Below are positions 14,266 through 21,002 of a DNA stretch of 21,103 nt, in pieces. Origin of the DNA: Ktedonobacterales bacterium. GTDB lineage: Bacteria > Chloroflexota > Ktedonobacteria > Ktedonobacterales > JADMIN01. The position numbers and the translations under genes were made by a program. The notes under the pieces are model-generated. The model ran no database searches. It was not told the DNA's origin and was given only the letters and a program-made list of their open reading frames with translations. Numbering within the stretch: the stretch's first letter is position 1; each line of letters starts with the position of its first letter. The stretch is from contig JAICVT010000030.1 in assembly GCA_025935235.1 (NCBI GenBank), forward strand, positions 1 through 21,103, given 5' to 3'.

Positions 14266-14972
14266 TGGCTGACCAGCGCCACCCACAGCAGCCGGCGCAG
14301 GGATCGTCTCCCTCCGAGCCGGAACGTGACGCCCGCGCGGACCAGCCGGGAACTACGGGCGATGCGGGAGATGCCGGAGACGAGGCCCGGCGCGACGTCT
14401 TCATCGCTGCGGCGCGCCTGCTCGCCTATCCTGATCGCGCGCTATGGATGCTGCTGCCTGCGATTGAGGCGCGCCTGCGTGAACTGCCCGCCAGTGACGC
14501 CCTCGCCCAGCTGGTAACTGTGGCGCAACGGCTGCGCGCAACGGGAGCGGCTGAACTGGAAACGCACTACGTGGCCACGTTCGACTTCAACGAAGCGACG
14601 TCGCTCTATCTCACAGCGCACGAGTTGGGCGACAGTCGCCGCCGAGGGCAGGCGCTGGTGGAGTTGCGCACGATGCTGCGGGCGTCTGGCTTCGAGGAGG
14701 TCACCGAGGAACTACCGGACTACCTGCCATTGTTGTTGGAGTTTCTGGCGTATGCTCCAGCGGATACATCACTCGACGCGCTGGAGCGACGGCTGGCGGC
14801 CGTCTGCGAGCGAATCTCTGCCAAACTGGACGCAGACAACCTGTACCGGGCCGTGTTTGTCGCGCTGTGCGGCGTGTTACCTGCGCCAGAGGAATCGAAC
14901 CCAGAGCGGCGCTTCACGCAGCGCGAGCAGGCGGACACGGGTGAGATGCCGTACCCGCTCCAGTACGAGTGA
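14265..14972 (+). CDS. narJ: nitrate reductase molybdenum-cofactor assembly chaperone
   Basis: This 235-residue cytoplasmic chaperone belongs to the NarJ/TorD family. It holds apo-NarGH until the Mo cofactor is inserted and the complex docks on NarI; it is not part of the final enzyme. The helical core begins at about residue 42 (RRDVFIAAARLLAYPD). It contains ETHYVATFDFNEATSLYLTAHELGDSR, the most recognisable NarJ segment, and then LPDYLPLLLEFLAYAP. Residues 1-41 are a Gln/Pro/Gly/Asp-rich disordered extension. The ATG at 14265 overlaps the narH stop (TGATG), with GGGAG upstream; a GTG three bases earlier is the alternative start. The usual next gene, narI, does not follow on this strand. 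Confidence 0.95.
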   Translation: MADQRHPQQPAQGSSPSEPERDARADQPGTTGDAGDAGDEARRDVFIAAARLLAYPDRALWMLLPAIEARLRELPASDALAQLVTVAQRLRATGAAELETHYVATFDFNEATSLYLTAHELGDSRRRGQALVELRTMLRASGFEEVTEELPDYLPLLLEFLAYAPADTSLDALERRLAAVCERISAKLDADNLYRAVFVALCGVLPAPEESNPERRFTQREQADTGEMPYPLQYE

Positions 14973-15265
14973 TGCGTGATGGATCTGGTTCCCGGACGAC
15001 AGGCGCGCTCTGCGAGGCTCACTGAGTCACGGAGCGACCAGCCCTCTATGGCGTCTCGGCGCGATCATGATGCGGCGCTCGATTCACGGCTATCCAGCCG
15101 AAGGCGCAGGTTGGGGGGATGGCTCCCCAGTGCAACGGTTCCCGTGTCTGGAGCGTGCGCTCGCCCGACCTGTAGCGCACGCCACCTAACTCCACCGCCA
15201 AATGGAGATCCACTGCCAGGTGGCCTCGCCGACGACATCGCCTGCCATCGCCGAGCCAATGCGCC

Positions 15266-15281
15266 TGTGATATTAGTCGCT
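15266..15281. promoter_or_regulatory. CRP/FNR-family-like site (TGTGA-N6-TCGCT)
   Basis: TGTGATATTAGTCGCT has a perfect CRP left half-site. On the minus strand it reads AGCGACTAATATCACA, with the same two half-sites (AGCGA and TCACA) as the site at 3226-3241. It is 403 bp upstream of the adenosyltransferase start and about 290 bp after narJ. Confidence 0.45.
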
Positions 15282-15560
15282 GCTCCACCGCCGCCTGTGC
15301 GATAAGCTTCGAAGTATCGGGATGCGACAGAGCTACGGCACAGCGACAGGGCGGCTCAACTTGGGCCGAGGCGCCGCGTGGGTGTGCGAACCTTGGCAGG
15401 CGCGTACGATGGACACGATAGAGCGGCATCATGCGAAACACGACTGGAGATGATGATTGGCTTTGGCTCTATCTGACGTTCCAGCGCGGCGCCCGGCTGC
15501 TCATCCCCGCCGTATCCGCCGACCTGATGGCGCCGCCGTTCGTCAGCGCTCCGACCGGCA

Positions 15561-15587
15561 CTATGGCTGGCGATATAGCCGCCATAG
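15561..15587. repeat. inverted repeat upstream of the adenosyltransferase gene
   Basis: CTATGGC and GCCATAG flank 13 nt, and a shorter GGCT/AGCC pair is nested inside. It may be an operator or a hairpin in the leader. It ends 96 bp before the chosen start. Confidence 0.3.
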
Positions 15588-15683
15588 ACATGCGACCTGA
15601 GCCAGGCCACGGAGCGCCTGATGGCGCGCGCTGAAGAATAAGAAGCATAATCGGACGCTGTGAAGGGAAAGGTTGGCGTCGCT

Positions 15684-16313
15684 ATGGCTGGGAAGACGAG
15701 CGCGAAGATCACCACCAAGACTGGCGATGCTGGCCTGACGGGCGTCCTGGGGCCGGAGCGTCTGCCTAAGGAAGATTCGCGTATCGAAGCGCTGGGCGCG
15801 GTGGACGAGGCGACCTCGGCGCTCGGCCTGGCACGCGCGTGGTGCGACGATCCGTCGGTCTACGCTATCCTGATCCACGTGCAGCGGAATCTCTATACGC
15901 TGATGGCTGAGGTTGCGACAACCACCAATCACCCGGACGCCATCGGTATGCGCATCACCCGCGACGATGTCACCTGGCTGGAGCGCACCCAGGACAGTCT
16001 GTTGGCCCGCACGGAGATCCCGCCGCACTTCATTCTGCCGGGCGACACGCGCGCAGGCGCGACACTGGACTTCGCTCGCGCCACCGCGCGCCGCGCCGAG
16101 CGGGCCATCTCGCGGCTTGTCCACGCAACCAATGCGGGAAGCGCGAGCAGAACAGGTGGCCTGGCGGGCGGCGAAGCGCTGCGCTACCTGAATCGGCTCT
16201 CGGATCTGCTCTTTGTACTCGCACGTGTTGCGGAGGTCGGCGCCGGAGGCAGCACGCCAGCCCGTCTGCCCAACGAGGGAAGCGGCGCCAGCGGCGTCGA
16301 GCCATCGCTGTGA
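15684..16313 (+). CDS. cob(I)alamin adenosyltransferase, PduO/MMAB type
   Basis: This 209-residue cytoplasmic enzyme transfers the adenosyl group of ATP to reduced cobalamin, making coenzyme B12. The ATP-binding N-terminal motif is KITTKTGDAGLTG. It is followed by LGAVDEATSALGLA, the Arg-rich helix RATARRAERAISR, and the C-terminal ALRYLNRLSDLLFVLAR, all in family order. The last 25 residues are Gly/Ser/Pro-rich. The ATG at 15684 was chosen because GGGAAAGG lies about 11 nt upstream and the conserved region starts soon after; a GTG at 15660 is possible. No B12-dependent enzyme or cobalamin biosynthesis gene is nearby, so it probably serves an enzyme elsewhere such as methylmalonyl-CoA mutase (inference). 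Confidence 0.92.
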   Translation: MAGKTSAKITTKTGDAGLTGVLGPERLPKEDSRIEALGAVDEATSALGLARAWCDDPSVYAILIHVQRNLYTLMAEVATTTNHPDAIGMRITRDDVTWLERTQDSLLARTEIPPHFILPGDTRAGATLDFARATARRAERAISRLVHATNAGSASRTGGLAGGEALRYLNRLSDLLFVLARVAEVGAGGSTPARLPNEGSGASGVEPSL

Positions 16314-16333
16314 TCGGCGCTGTGATCGGCGCT
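16307..16333 (+). repeat. 12-bp tandem repeat over the adenosyltransferase stop codon
   Basis: GCTGTGATCGGC occurs twice in tandem with a partial third unit. The TGA of the gene lies inside the first unit, so the repeat probably arose by slippage at the gene end. Confidence 0.6.
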
Positions 16334-16528
16334 ATGAGCCACTAGCGTTGCGCCAATTCCGTGCAGCCCGCCACGCGCGTTCAGCAGTGTTTGCCCGCGC
16401 GATGTAGACTGGATGCGCGACAGGCAGCGCGGATGGGTGGACAGTTCGCGGCAGGCGATGGCGGCGACTACTGCTCGCATGTGGTATCGAATGGTACGGG
16501 TCGGAGGGCGCACGAGGAGTCAGGAGCG

Positions 16529-17275
16529 ATGGCACACAGCGCACAGAGGTCAGGCGCGGATGGCGCTCGAATAGCCGAGATCAAGATCCGGCGCTACCAG
16601 CCCGAGCGGGCGTCGAAACCGTACTGGCAGACGTTTCAGGTCGAGGTCGAGGGCAATGATCGCCTGCTCGACGCGCTGAATCGGATCAAATGGGAACAGG
16701 ACGGCACATTGACGTTCCGCCGCTCCTGCGCGCACGGCGTGTGCGGCTCCGACGCCATGCGCGTCAACGGGCGGAACCGGCTCGCGTGCAAGCTCTTGAT
16801 GGCTGATGTCGGCCAGCGAGTCATGGTCGAGGCGATGCTCGGCTACCCCGTCATCCGCGACCTGGTGGTGGACATGGATCCGTTCTTCGCCAAGTATGAA
16901 AAGGTCAAGCCGTATCTGATCAACGATGAGCCGCCGCCACGTACTGAGCGCCTGCAAGCGCCCGAAGAGCGGGCGCGTTATGACGTTAGCACCAAGTGCA
17001 TCCTCTGTGGCGCCTGCACTGGCTCGTGTCCGCAAGTCTGGGCCAATCCGCAGTGGGTTGGCCCAGCCTCCATTGTCAACGCCCACCGCTTCATCTTCGA
17101 CAGCCGCGACCGTGGAGCCGCCGACCGGCTACGCATCTTGAGCGACTACGATGGCGTCTGGCCCTGCAAGACCATCTTCAACTGTACCGAGTGCTGCCCA
17201 CGCGGCATCCCTGTCACCGATACCATCGAGCAGGTGAAGCGCGCCATCATGTACAGGACAAACGAGACGTCGTAG
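16529..17275 (+). CDS. sdhB: succinate dehydrogenase/fumarate reductase iron-sulfur subunit (SdhB-like)
   Basis: This 248-residue protein has the layout of SdhB/FrdB. An N-terminal [2Fe-2S] ferredoxin domain carries Cys67, Cys72 and Cys87, with Asp75 in SCAHGVCGSDAM as in E. coli SdhB. A C-terminal domain has CILCGACTGSCP (Cys157/160/163/167) and CKTIFNCTECCP (Cys213/219/223) for the [4Fe-4S] and [3Fe-4S] clusters. Such subunits pass electrons from the flavoprotein to quinone at the cytoplasmic membrane face. The ATG at 16529 has AGGAG/GGAG close upstream; the frame is open to 16361, but that part does not look conserved. No sdhA, sdhC or sdhD is next to it. It is either the B subunit of a complex encoded elsewhere or an electron carrier recruited to the neighbouring redox genes. 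Confidence 0.9.
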   Translation: MAHSAQRSGADGARIAEIKIRRYQPERASKPYWQTFQVEVEGNDRLLDALNRIKWEQDGTLTFRRSCAHGVCGSDAMRVNGRNRLACKLLMADVGQRVMVEAMLGYPVIRDLVVDMDPFFAKYEKVKPYLINDEPPPRTERLQAPEERARYDVSTKCILCGACTGSCPQVWANPQWVGPASIVNAHRFIFDSRDRGAADRLRILSDYDGVWPCKTIFNCTECCPRGIPVTDTIEQVKRAIMYRTNETS

Positions 17276-17281
17276 CCCGGC

Positions 17282-17319
17282 GCCGCGCAGTGTCTCAGCG
17301 ACTCGGTCCGCTGCGCGGC
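17282..17319. terminator. hairpin between convergent sdhB-like and Rieske genes
   Basis: GCCGCGCAG and CTGCGCGGC form a 9-bp perfect stem around a 20-nt loop in the 69-bp gap between the two stop codons. It has no T-tract. Its place suggests a shared bidirectional transcription end. Confidence 0.5.
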
Positions 17320-17344
17320 TACTACTCCCCGATGTACGTTGGCG

Positions 17345-18235
17345 TCAGACCTGTGGATGCGGACTGGACGGACGCACCTCGATCTTGCCATCCCGCACAC
17401 GGGTCTCGTAGATCGGCTGCGGGAAGGTGGCTGGGCCATTGAGTATCGCGCCATCACTCAGGCGGAAGCGCGAGCCGTGCCAGGGACAGGTCACACTGCA
17501 CTCGCCCAGTGTTCCCTCCGAGAGCGGGCCGCCGAGGTGCGCACACGTGTCGGCGAGCGCATAGATGTGCCCCTGCTGGCGTACCAGGAGAACAGGTACG
17601 TCCGCGATGGTCACGCGCTGGAGGTCGCCTTCGCGCAGCTCATCGTCGGCGAGTGTAGGTTGCCAGTCCTCTGGAATCTCTTGCTCCGGAATATGGGTCA
17701 CGCCGAGGCGCTGACCGTAGGCGAGGTCGCCGCCAATGTAGGCGCCGACGGCCATAAAGCCATAGCCGATGAGCGCGGTTAGCTTGCCCGCGCCGCGCTT
17801 GCCGTTGAGCCGATACACCAGCGATGCGCTATAAAGTCCGAGGGCGGCGACGTTGAGCAGCGCGTGACTGAGGCCGAGTCGCCGCTGTCGTCCGATGGTG
17901 TACTGCCACTGCGCGGCGCCGGTCATGGCGGAGGCGACAGCGCCAAGGATTCCAGCGCCGAGAGCGATGTCTGCGCCTGTGTTACGCTCAGCACGACCAG
18001 TGAGCGTTTCGATGCCGTCCATCGCCAGCGTTACGGTCCACGCGCCAATGGGGATGTCGGTCAGCATGGGGTGCAGCGGATGGCCAAACCAGACACCGTT
18101 GAGGAAATCATCGAGCTTCGTCGGACCACCAGTAGGCCGCGTGAGAACCTTGCTCACTGCGCCCGCAAGTGTCTCGCTCGGCGCTTCGAGCCAGCTCTGA
18201 TTCTCGATGACGTTCATTGCTTCGAGCAGTTCCAT
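17345..18235 (-). CDS. DUF2231 membrane domain fused to a Rieske [2Fe-2S] domain
   Basis: This 296-residue protein has an N-terminal DUF2231-type membrane part (about 45-172) and a C-terminal Rieske domain (about 195-290). The membrane part carries the signature GHPLHPMLTDIPIGAW (51-66) and three or four hydrophobic helices. The Rieske ligands are Cys231 and His233 (CAHLGGPL) and Cys250 and His253 (CPWHGSRF). The WHGSRF form and the lack of a disulfide-forming Cys pair resemble ferredoxin-type Rieske domains rather than cytochrome bc1 ones. It is probably a membrane-anchored electron carrier. The start at 18235 has GGAG about 8 nt upstream; ATGs at 18247 and 18259 are alternatives. It lies 218 bp downstream of narI on the same strand, which suggests, but does not prove, a link to quinol/nitrate electron flow. 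Confidence 0.88.
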   Translation of the reverse strand: MELLEAMNVIENQSWLEAPSETLAGAVSKVLTRPTGGPTKLDDFLNGVWFGHPLHPMLTDIPIGAWTVTLAMDGIETLTGRAERNTGADIALGAGILGAVASAMTGAAQWQYTIGRQRRLGLSHALLNVAALGLYSASLVYRLNGKRGAGKLTALIGYGFMAVGAYIGGDLAYGQRLGVTHIPEQEIPEDWQPTLADDELREGDLQRVTIADVPVLLVRQQGHIYALADTCAHLGGPLSEGTLGECSVTCPWHGSRFRLSDGAILNGPATFPQPIYETRVRDGKIEVRPSSPHPQV

Positions 18236-18266
18236 CGTGATCTCCATCCTGTAGCGCATCGTGCGC

Positions 18267-18297
18267 TGCCCAGTCCTGCCCAGTCCTGCCCAGTTCC
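18267..18297 (-). repeat. three tandem 10-bp units in the narI-Rieske gap
   Basis: On the plus strand TGCCCAGTCC occurs twice, followed by a third unit with one extra T. The repeat lies just upstream of the Rieske gene start and may be slippage-derived or affect its leader. Confidence 0.55.
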
Positions 18298-18384
18298 TGC
18301 TCTGCGCGTCTGGCCGGATGGCTGGACGCTCTCGCTAGCGCTGGCGGTTTCCGCATATCTCACGCCAGCTTTCCAATAACGATT

Positions 18385-18413
18385 CGTCGAGCCAGGGGTC
18401 TCCCGGCTCGACG
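18385..18413 (-). terminator. hairpin downstream of narI
   Basis: CGTCGAGCC and GGCTCGACG form a 9-bp perfect stem with an 11-nt loop, 41 bp after the narI stop. On the minus strand an A/T-richer stretch (AATCGTTATTGG) follows. It could be a weak terminator or attenuator between narI and the Rieske gene. Confidence 0.45.
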
Positions 18414-18453
18414 GATCAGCGATTCGTCAGGCGCGCAGCGCCTCTGGCTGAAC

Positions 18454-19335
18454 TCAGCGCCTGCTGTAGCTATTCGACCCAGACCCGGCGACAGGATCGA
18501 GTGAATCGAGAAATTCGTGCGGCGGTCGCTCAAAACGGCCGGCTGGCTCCGGCGTCGCTGGCTCGTCGTCGTATACCGGCGCCGGCCGTGGCTGCTGCGG
18601 CTGGGCGCGCGGGGGCGCGGGTACCCGTGTCGTCGCGGCATGCCCGGTTCCATAGCCGTAGCGGGCGCGATACAGCAGCGGCGCACGTGTCATGTATCCC
18701 ATGGGGATACTATACATATGAACCAGTCGCGTAAACGGCGAGATGCCGAACAGCGTGAACGCCAGCGCAATATGTACCTGTAGGAGCAGCGGCACGCCAG
18801 CCATCAGCGTGGTGTTGGGCTGGAGCGTGAGCACGCTGCGAATCCACGGGCCAACCGTCGTGCGATACTCGTAGGGGCCGTGTACGAGACTGTAGCCAAG
18901 CGTGAAGGCGAGGCCCAGGAAGATGACGAGCCACAGCAGCCCATCAGATACATAATCGGAAAAGTCAGAGTTCATGCGTACACGGGAGTTCGCGATCCGT
19001 CGGTAGAGCAGGATCGAGATGCCGGCAAGGGTGACCAGGCCGCTCAAGCCGCCCAGCACGACGGCGCCGCCGTGATACAACTCCGACGAAATGCCAAGCG
19101 CGTTGTAGAACTCGATGGGAACCAGCAGGCCGGCGACATGGCCAGCGAACACGAACAGGAGGCCAACATGGAAGAGCATGCTGCCAGTGGTCAATAGTTT
19201 CTTTTCCAACAGCTCGCTCGACTTTGAGGTCCAGCGCAGCTGATCGTCCTGGTAGCGATAGAGCGTGCCGACGATCATCACCACCAGACAAATGTAGGGG
19301 AACACCCCCCAGGTAAACACTCCAAGTTGCGTCAT
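18454..19335 (-). CDS. narI: respiratory nitrate reductase, gamma (cytochrome b) subunit
   Basis: This 293-residue integral membrane subunit oxidises quinol and anchors NarGH. It has five hydrophobic helices, and all four heme-b ligands are present: His56 (LFHVGL), His66 (FAGHVAGL), His188 (LLQVHIALA) and His206 (FTRLVHMYS). The typical ends are also present (VFPYICLVV near the start, SIPMGYMTRAPLLYRAR at 209-225). It is longer than E. coli NarI (225) because of a cytoplasmic tail of about 65 residues rich in Pro, Arg and Ser. The ATG at 19335 has GGAG about 7 nt upstream; the frame is open further, but without conservation. It is encoded on the strand opposite to narGHJ and 3.5 kb away from narJ, an unusual split of narGHJI. 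It is divergent from the Crp-family gene. Confidence 0.95.
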   Translation of the reverse strand: MTQLGVFTWGVFPYICLVVMIVGTLYRYQDDQLRWTSKSSELLEKKLLTTGSMLFHVGLLFVFAGHVAGLLVPIEFYNALGISSELYHGGAVVLGGLSGLVTLAGISILLYRRIANSRVRMNSDFSDYVSDGLLWLVIFLGLAFTLGYSLVHGPYEYRTTVGPWIRSVLTLQPNTTLMAGVPLLLQVHIALAFTLFGISPFTRLVHMYSIPMGYMTRAPLLYRARYGYGTGHAATTRVPAPPRAQPQQPRPAPVYDDEPATPEPAGRFERPPHEFLDSLDPVAGSGSNSYSRR

Positions 19336-19795
19336 GTCAGGTCTCCGAATTGTCTGTCGTATGTGTTGTGTATGAGCGGCGCCACGCATGTCACGTGCTG
19401 CGACGTCGCTGCCACTATGTGCCACCTCGCCGGAAATGGTTCGGGCCACCAGCGCGGCCCACTTCCCATCCCCACCCTCCAGCGTATGGCGAGAATCGGT
19501 GGTGCGCTGTGACATATGTCCTGTCATCTGCTCGACGTCATGCGCTAGTCCGAACGGCATGCTCCGCCGATGCTGGCGATGGCTCGCTGGACTGCTGGAC
19601 TGCGTGGATTTGTGCGACATGAGATGTGCAGCGTGTGTGGCGGCGGGGTATGATAGGTATAGTAGTGACGTTGTACGAGACGCGTGGAGCTGTCGCTCAT
19701 GCCGCCTGCCACGCCCTCGTTACGAACTGGCAACCAGACGGTCGTGACACGGAACGACAGTAGCGGAGCTAGAGAGCTGGGAGGATTGAAACGCA
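19336..19795. other. divergent regulatory region between narI and the Crp-family gene
   Basis: These 460 bases carry no convincing gene. They include a GCGACGTCGC palindrome at 19400-19409 about 65 bp ahead of narI, a CRP-like site at 19508-19523, and two -10-like hexamers, TATGAT (19649-19654) and TATAGT (19658-19663), facing the regulator gene. No good -35 partner was found for them. Confidence 0.5.
19508..19523. promoter_or_regulatory. CRP-like site with GACATATGTC palindrome
   Basis: TGTGACATATGTCCTG has a perfect TGTGA half-site and a perfect 10-bp central palindrome, but its right half is degenerate. It lies 173 bp from the narI start and 273 bp from the regulator start. It could serve either gene. 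Confidence 0.45.
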
Positions 19796-20614
19796 ATGCT
19801 CAGCGCCAGTGAACGCGAATATCTTCGTCAGATTCCGCTCTTCGCATCGCTCGACGAGGAAACGCTGGCGCAGGTGGGGGCTGCGACGTCCGTTCGACAC
19901 TATGATCGTGGAGAGGTGATCGCGGTCGAAGGCGAGCGCAGAGGATCACTGCGCTACGTTCGAACCGGACTCGTCAAGCTGGCGACGACCTCAGCCGAGG
20001 GGCGCGAGCAGGTGCTGCGCCTCGTGCGGGCCGGGCAGACATTTAATCTCGTCGCTGCGCTCGATAGCCAGCCAAGCGCCGCGACCGCGACCGCGCTCGA
20101 TCTCACGACGATCTATGCCGTCCGCCGCGAGATGGTTCATAGGTTGCTCGCCGAGCGCCCGGCCGTCGCTCAGGCTGCCTTGCAGGCGTTGGCTGCCGAC
20201 ACACGCGAGATGATCGCGCTGGCCAAGGATCTCGCGCTCTACCATGTCAGCGAACGCGTGGCCCGCCTGCTGCTCGATCAGGAGCGCTGCGCCTGCGATC
20301 GCTGCCGCAACCACTACATGACACAGCAGGAGATGGCGGCTATTGTCGGCACCGCACGCGAGATGGTTGGCCGCACCCTGCACGAGTTCCAGGCAGCTGG
20401 TATCATTGACCTTCACAACGGACACGTCATCGTGCGCGACCGGGAACGCTTGAGCGTGGTCGCTCGCGAGCAAGCGAACGCACGCAGCCACACGCGCCAG
20501 CACCCGGCAGCGAGCGAGCACAGCAAAGACGACCACGCGCTCCCACCGCGCGCGGCGGTGCACACCAGGCGGCACGCGACGGATGCTGAGCCACGCGAGC
20601 ATGCTGCCGACTGA
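19796..20614 (+). CDS. Crp/Fnr-family transcriptional regulator with a Cys-rich segment
   Basis: This 272-residue cytoplasmic regulator has an N-terminal cyclic-nucleotide-like beta-roll (about 12-115), a dimerisation helix (about 120-162) and a C-terminal winged HTH (about 175-215). The recognition helix VGTAREMVGRTL carries Arg188, Glu189 and Arg193 in the same register as R180/E181/R185 of E. coli CRP, so a TGTGA-type half-site is predicted. FNR-type N-terminal cysteines are absent. Instead Cys165, Cys167, Cys170 and His173 form C-x-C-x2-C-x2-H just before the HTH; these are the only cysteines in the protein. The last 50 residues are a His/Arg-rich disordered tail. GGGAGG precedes the ATG by about 10 nt. 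It is divergent from narI, hence probably a regulator of nitrate respiration. Confidence 0.9.
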   Translation: MLSASEREYLRQIPLFASLDEETLAQVGAATSVRHYDRGEVIAVEGERRGSLRYVRTGLVKLATTSAEGREQVLRLVRAGQTFNLVAALDSQPSAATATALDLTTIYAVRREMVHRLLAERPAVAQAALQALAADTREMIALAKDLALYHVSERVARLLLDQERCACDRCRNHYMTQQEMAAIVGTAREMVGRTLHEFQAAGIIDLHNGHVIVRDRERLSVVAREQANARSHTRQHPAASEHSKDDHALPPRAAVHTRRHATDAEPREHAAD

Positions 20615-20618
20615 AATG

Positions 20619-20664
20619 ACGGAGACAAGGGCTGCCAGGAATCGCACATTTCGCCTGTCTCCGT
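20619..20664 (+). terminator. possible hairpin after the Crp-family gene
   Basis: ACGGAGACA and TGTCTCCGT form a 9-bp stem around a 28-nt loop, 5 bp after the stop codon. The loop is long and no T-tract follows, so its role as terminator is weakly supported. Confidence 0.35.
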
Positions 20665-20800
20665 TCGTGACGCGCCCATAAGCCACTGCCCGTTCTGGCT
20701 TGCTGCCCTCTGCTTCTTTGATGTATAGGGCTATCTAGTTGGGGAGCATGTCATCAGAGCGTTTCTGCACTGTCTCGGCGCTGGTTGGGGTAGTGGTGGC

Positions 20801-20847
20801 AACAAGAACGCCACCGCAGGCATGGAGGGCGATTCTCTGCGGTGGCG
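20801..20847 (-). terminator. intrinsic terminator of the tRNA-Ser gene
   Basis: On the minus strand CGCCACCGCAG pairs with CTGCGGTGGCG over 11 bp (20837-20847 with 20809-20819), followed by TTCTTGTT. It lies 26 nt past the encoded CCA end of the tRNA. Confidence 0.7.
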
Positions 20848-20872
20848 CGACATGCGATGCTGTCTGGTATGG

Positions 20873-20965
20873 TGGCGGAAGGGGTGGGATTCGAACCCAC
20901 GGACCAGGAAACCCCGGTCAGCGGTTTAGCAAACCGCCGCACTAGACCTACTATGCGACCCGTCC
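20873..20965 (-). tRNA. tRNA-Ser(GCT)
   Basis: The minus strand folds into a class II tRNA. The anticodon loop is TTGCTAA within GCGGT/ACCGC, giving anticodon GCT. The T-arm is GTGGG-TTCGAAT-CCCAC. A long variable arm (ACCGGG/CCTGGT with one G-T pair) fits serine. The discriminator is G and a CCA end is encoded (20873-20875). The acceptor stem GGACGGG/CCCTTCC has a C4-T69 mismatch, which is unusual. Confidence 0.9.
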
Positions 20966-21000
20966 AAAGAGGACGTTCGCTGGTCTGAGCGAACGTCCTC
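20966..21000 (-). terminator. 13-bp perfect hairpin between the two tRNA genes
   Basis: GAGGACGTTCGCT and AGCGAACGTCCTC form a 13-bp perfect stem with a 6-nt loop. On the minus strand it is followed by TTT directly before tRNA-Ser. It can be a terminator for tRNA-Leu or a processing signal in a joint precursor. Confidence 0.6.
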
Positions 21001-21002
21001 GG

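Larger units (their letters stand above)
14973..15683. other. 711-bp apparently non-coding stretch where narI would be expected
   Basis: No frame here resembles NarI or any other family, and I found none of the NarI heme-ligand motifs on either strand. A plus-strand frame at 15431-15634 (67 residues, starting MRNTTGDDDWLWLYLTFQ) is open but has no good ribosome binding site. The region contains the CRP-like site at 15266-15281 and an inverted repeat at 15561-15587. It probably holds the promoter of the adenosyltransferase gene. I saw no cobalamin riboswitch. Confidence 0.5.

Noticed and set aside
8623..14993. 14-bp exact repeat TGGATCTGGTTCCC at 8623-8636 and 14980-14993, each shortly after a gene end
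   Set aside because: A single shared 14-mer in 21 kb is close to chance expectation, and the flanks do not match.
15431..15634. 67-codon plus-strand frame ahead of the adenosyltransferase gene
   Set aside because: It has no good ribosome binding site, no recognisable motif and an inverted repeat inside it. It is mentioned in the intergenic entry but not called as a gene.
14973..15683. Cobalamin riboswitch upstream of the adenosyltransferase
   Set aside because: I could not find the B12-box-like core or a convincing fold. A covariance search would be needed to exclude it fully.
19991..20686. Minus-strand open frame of 231 codons with a hydrophobic beginning, opposite the Crp-family gene
   Set aside because: Most of it is antisense to a clear regulator gene, it has no family resemblance, and GC-rich DNA leaves long antisense frames open.
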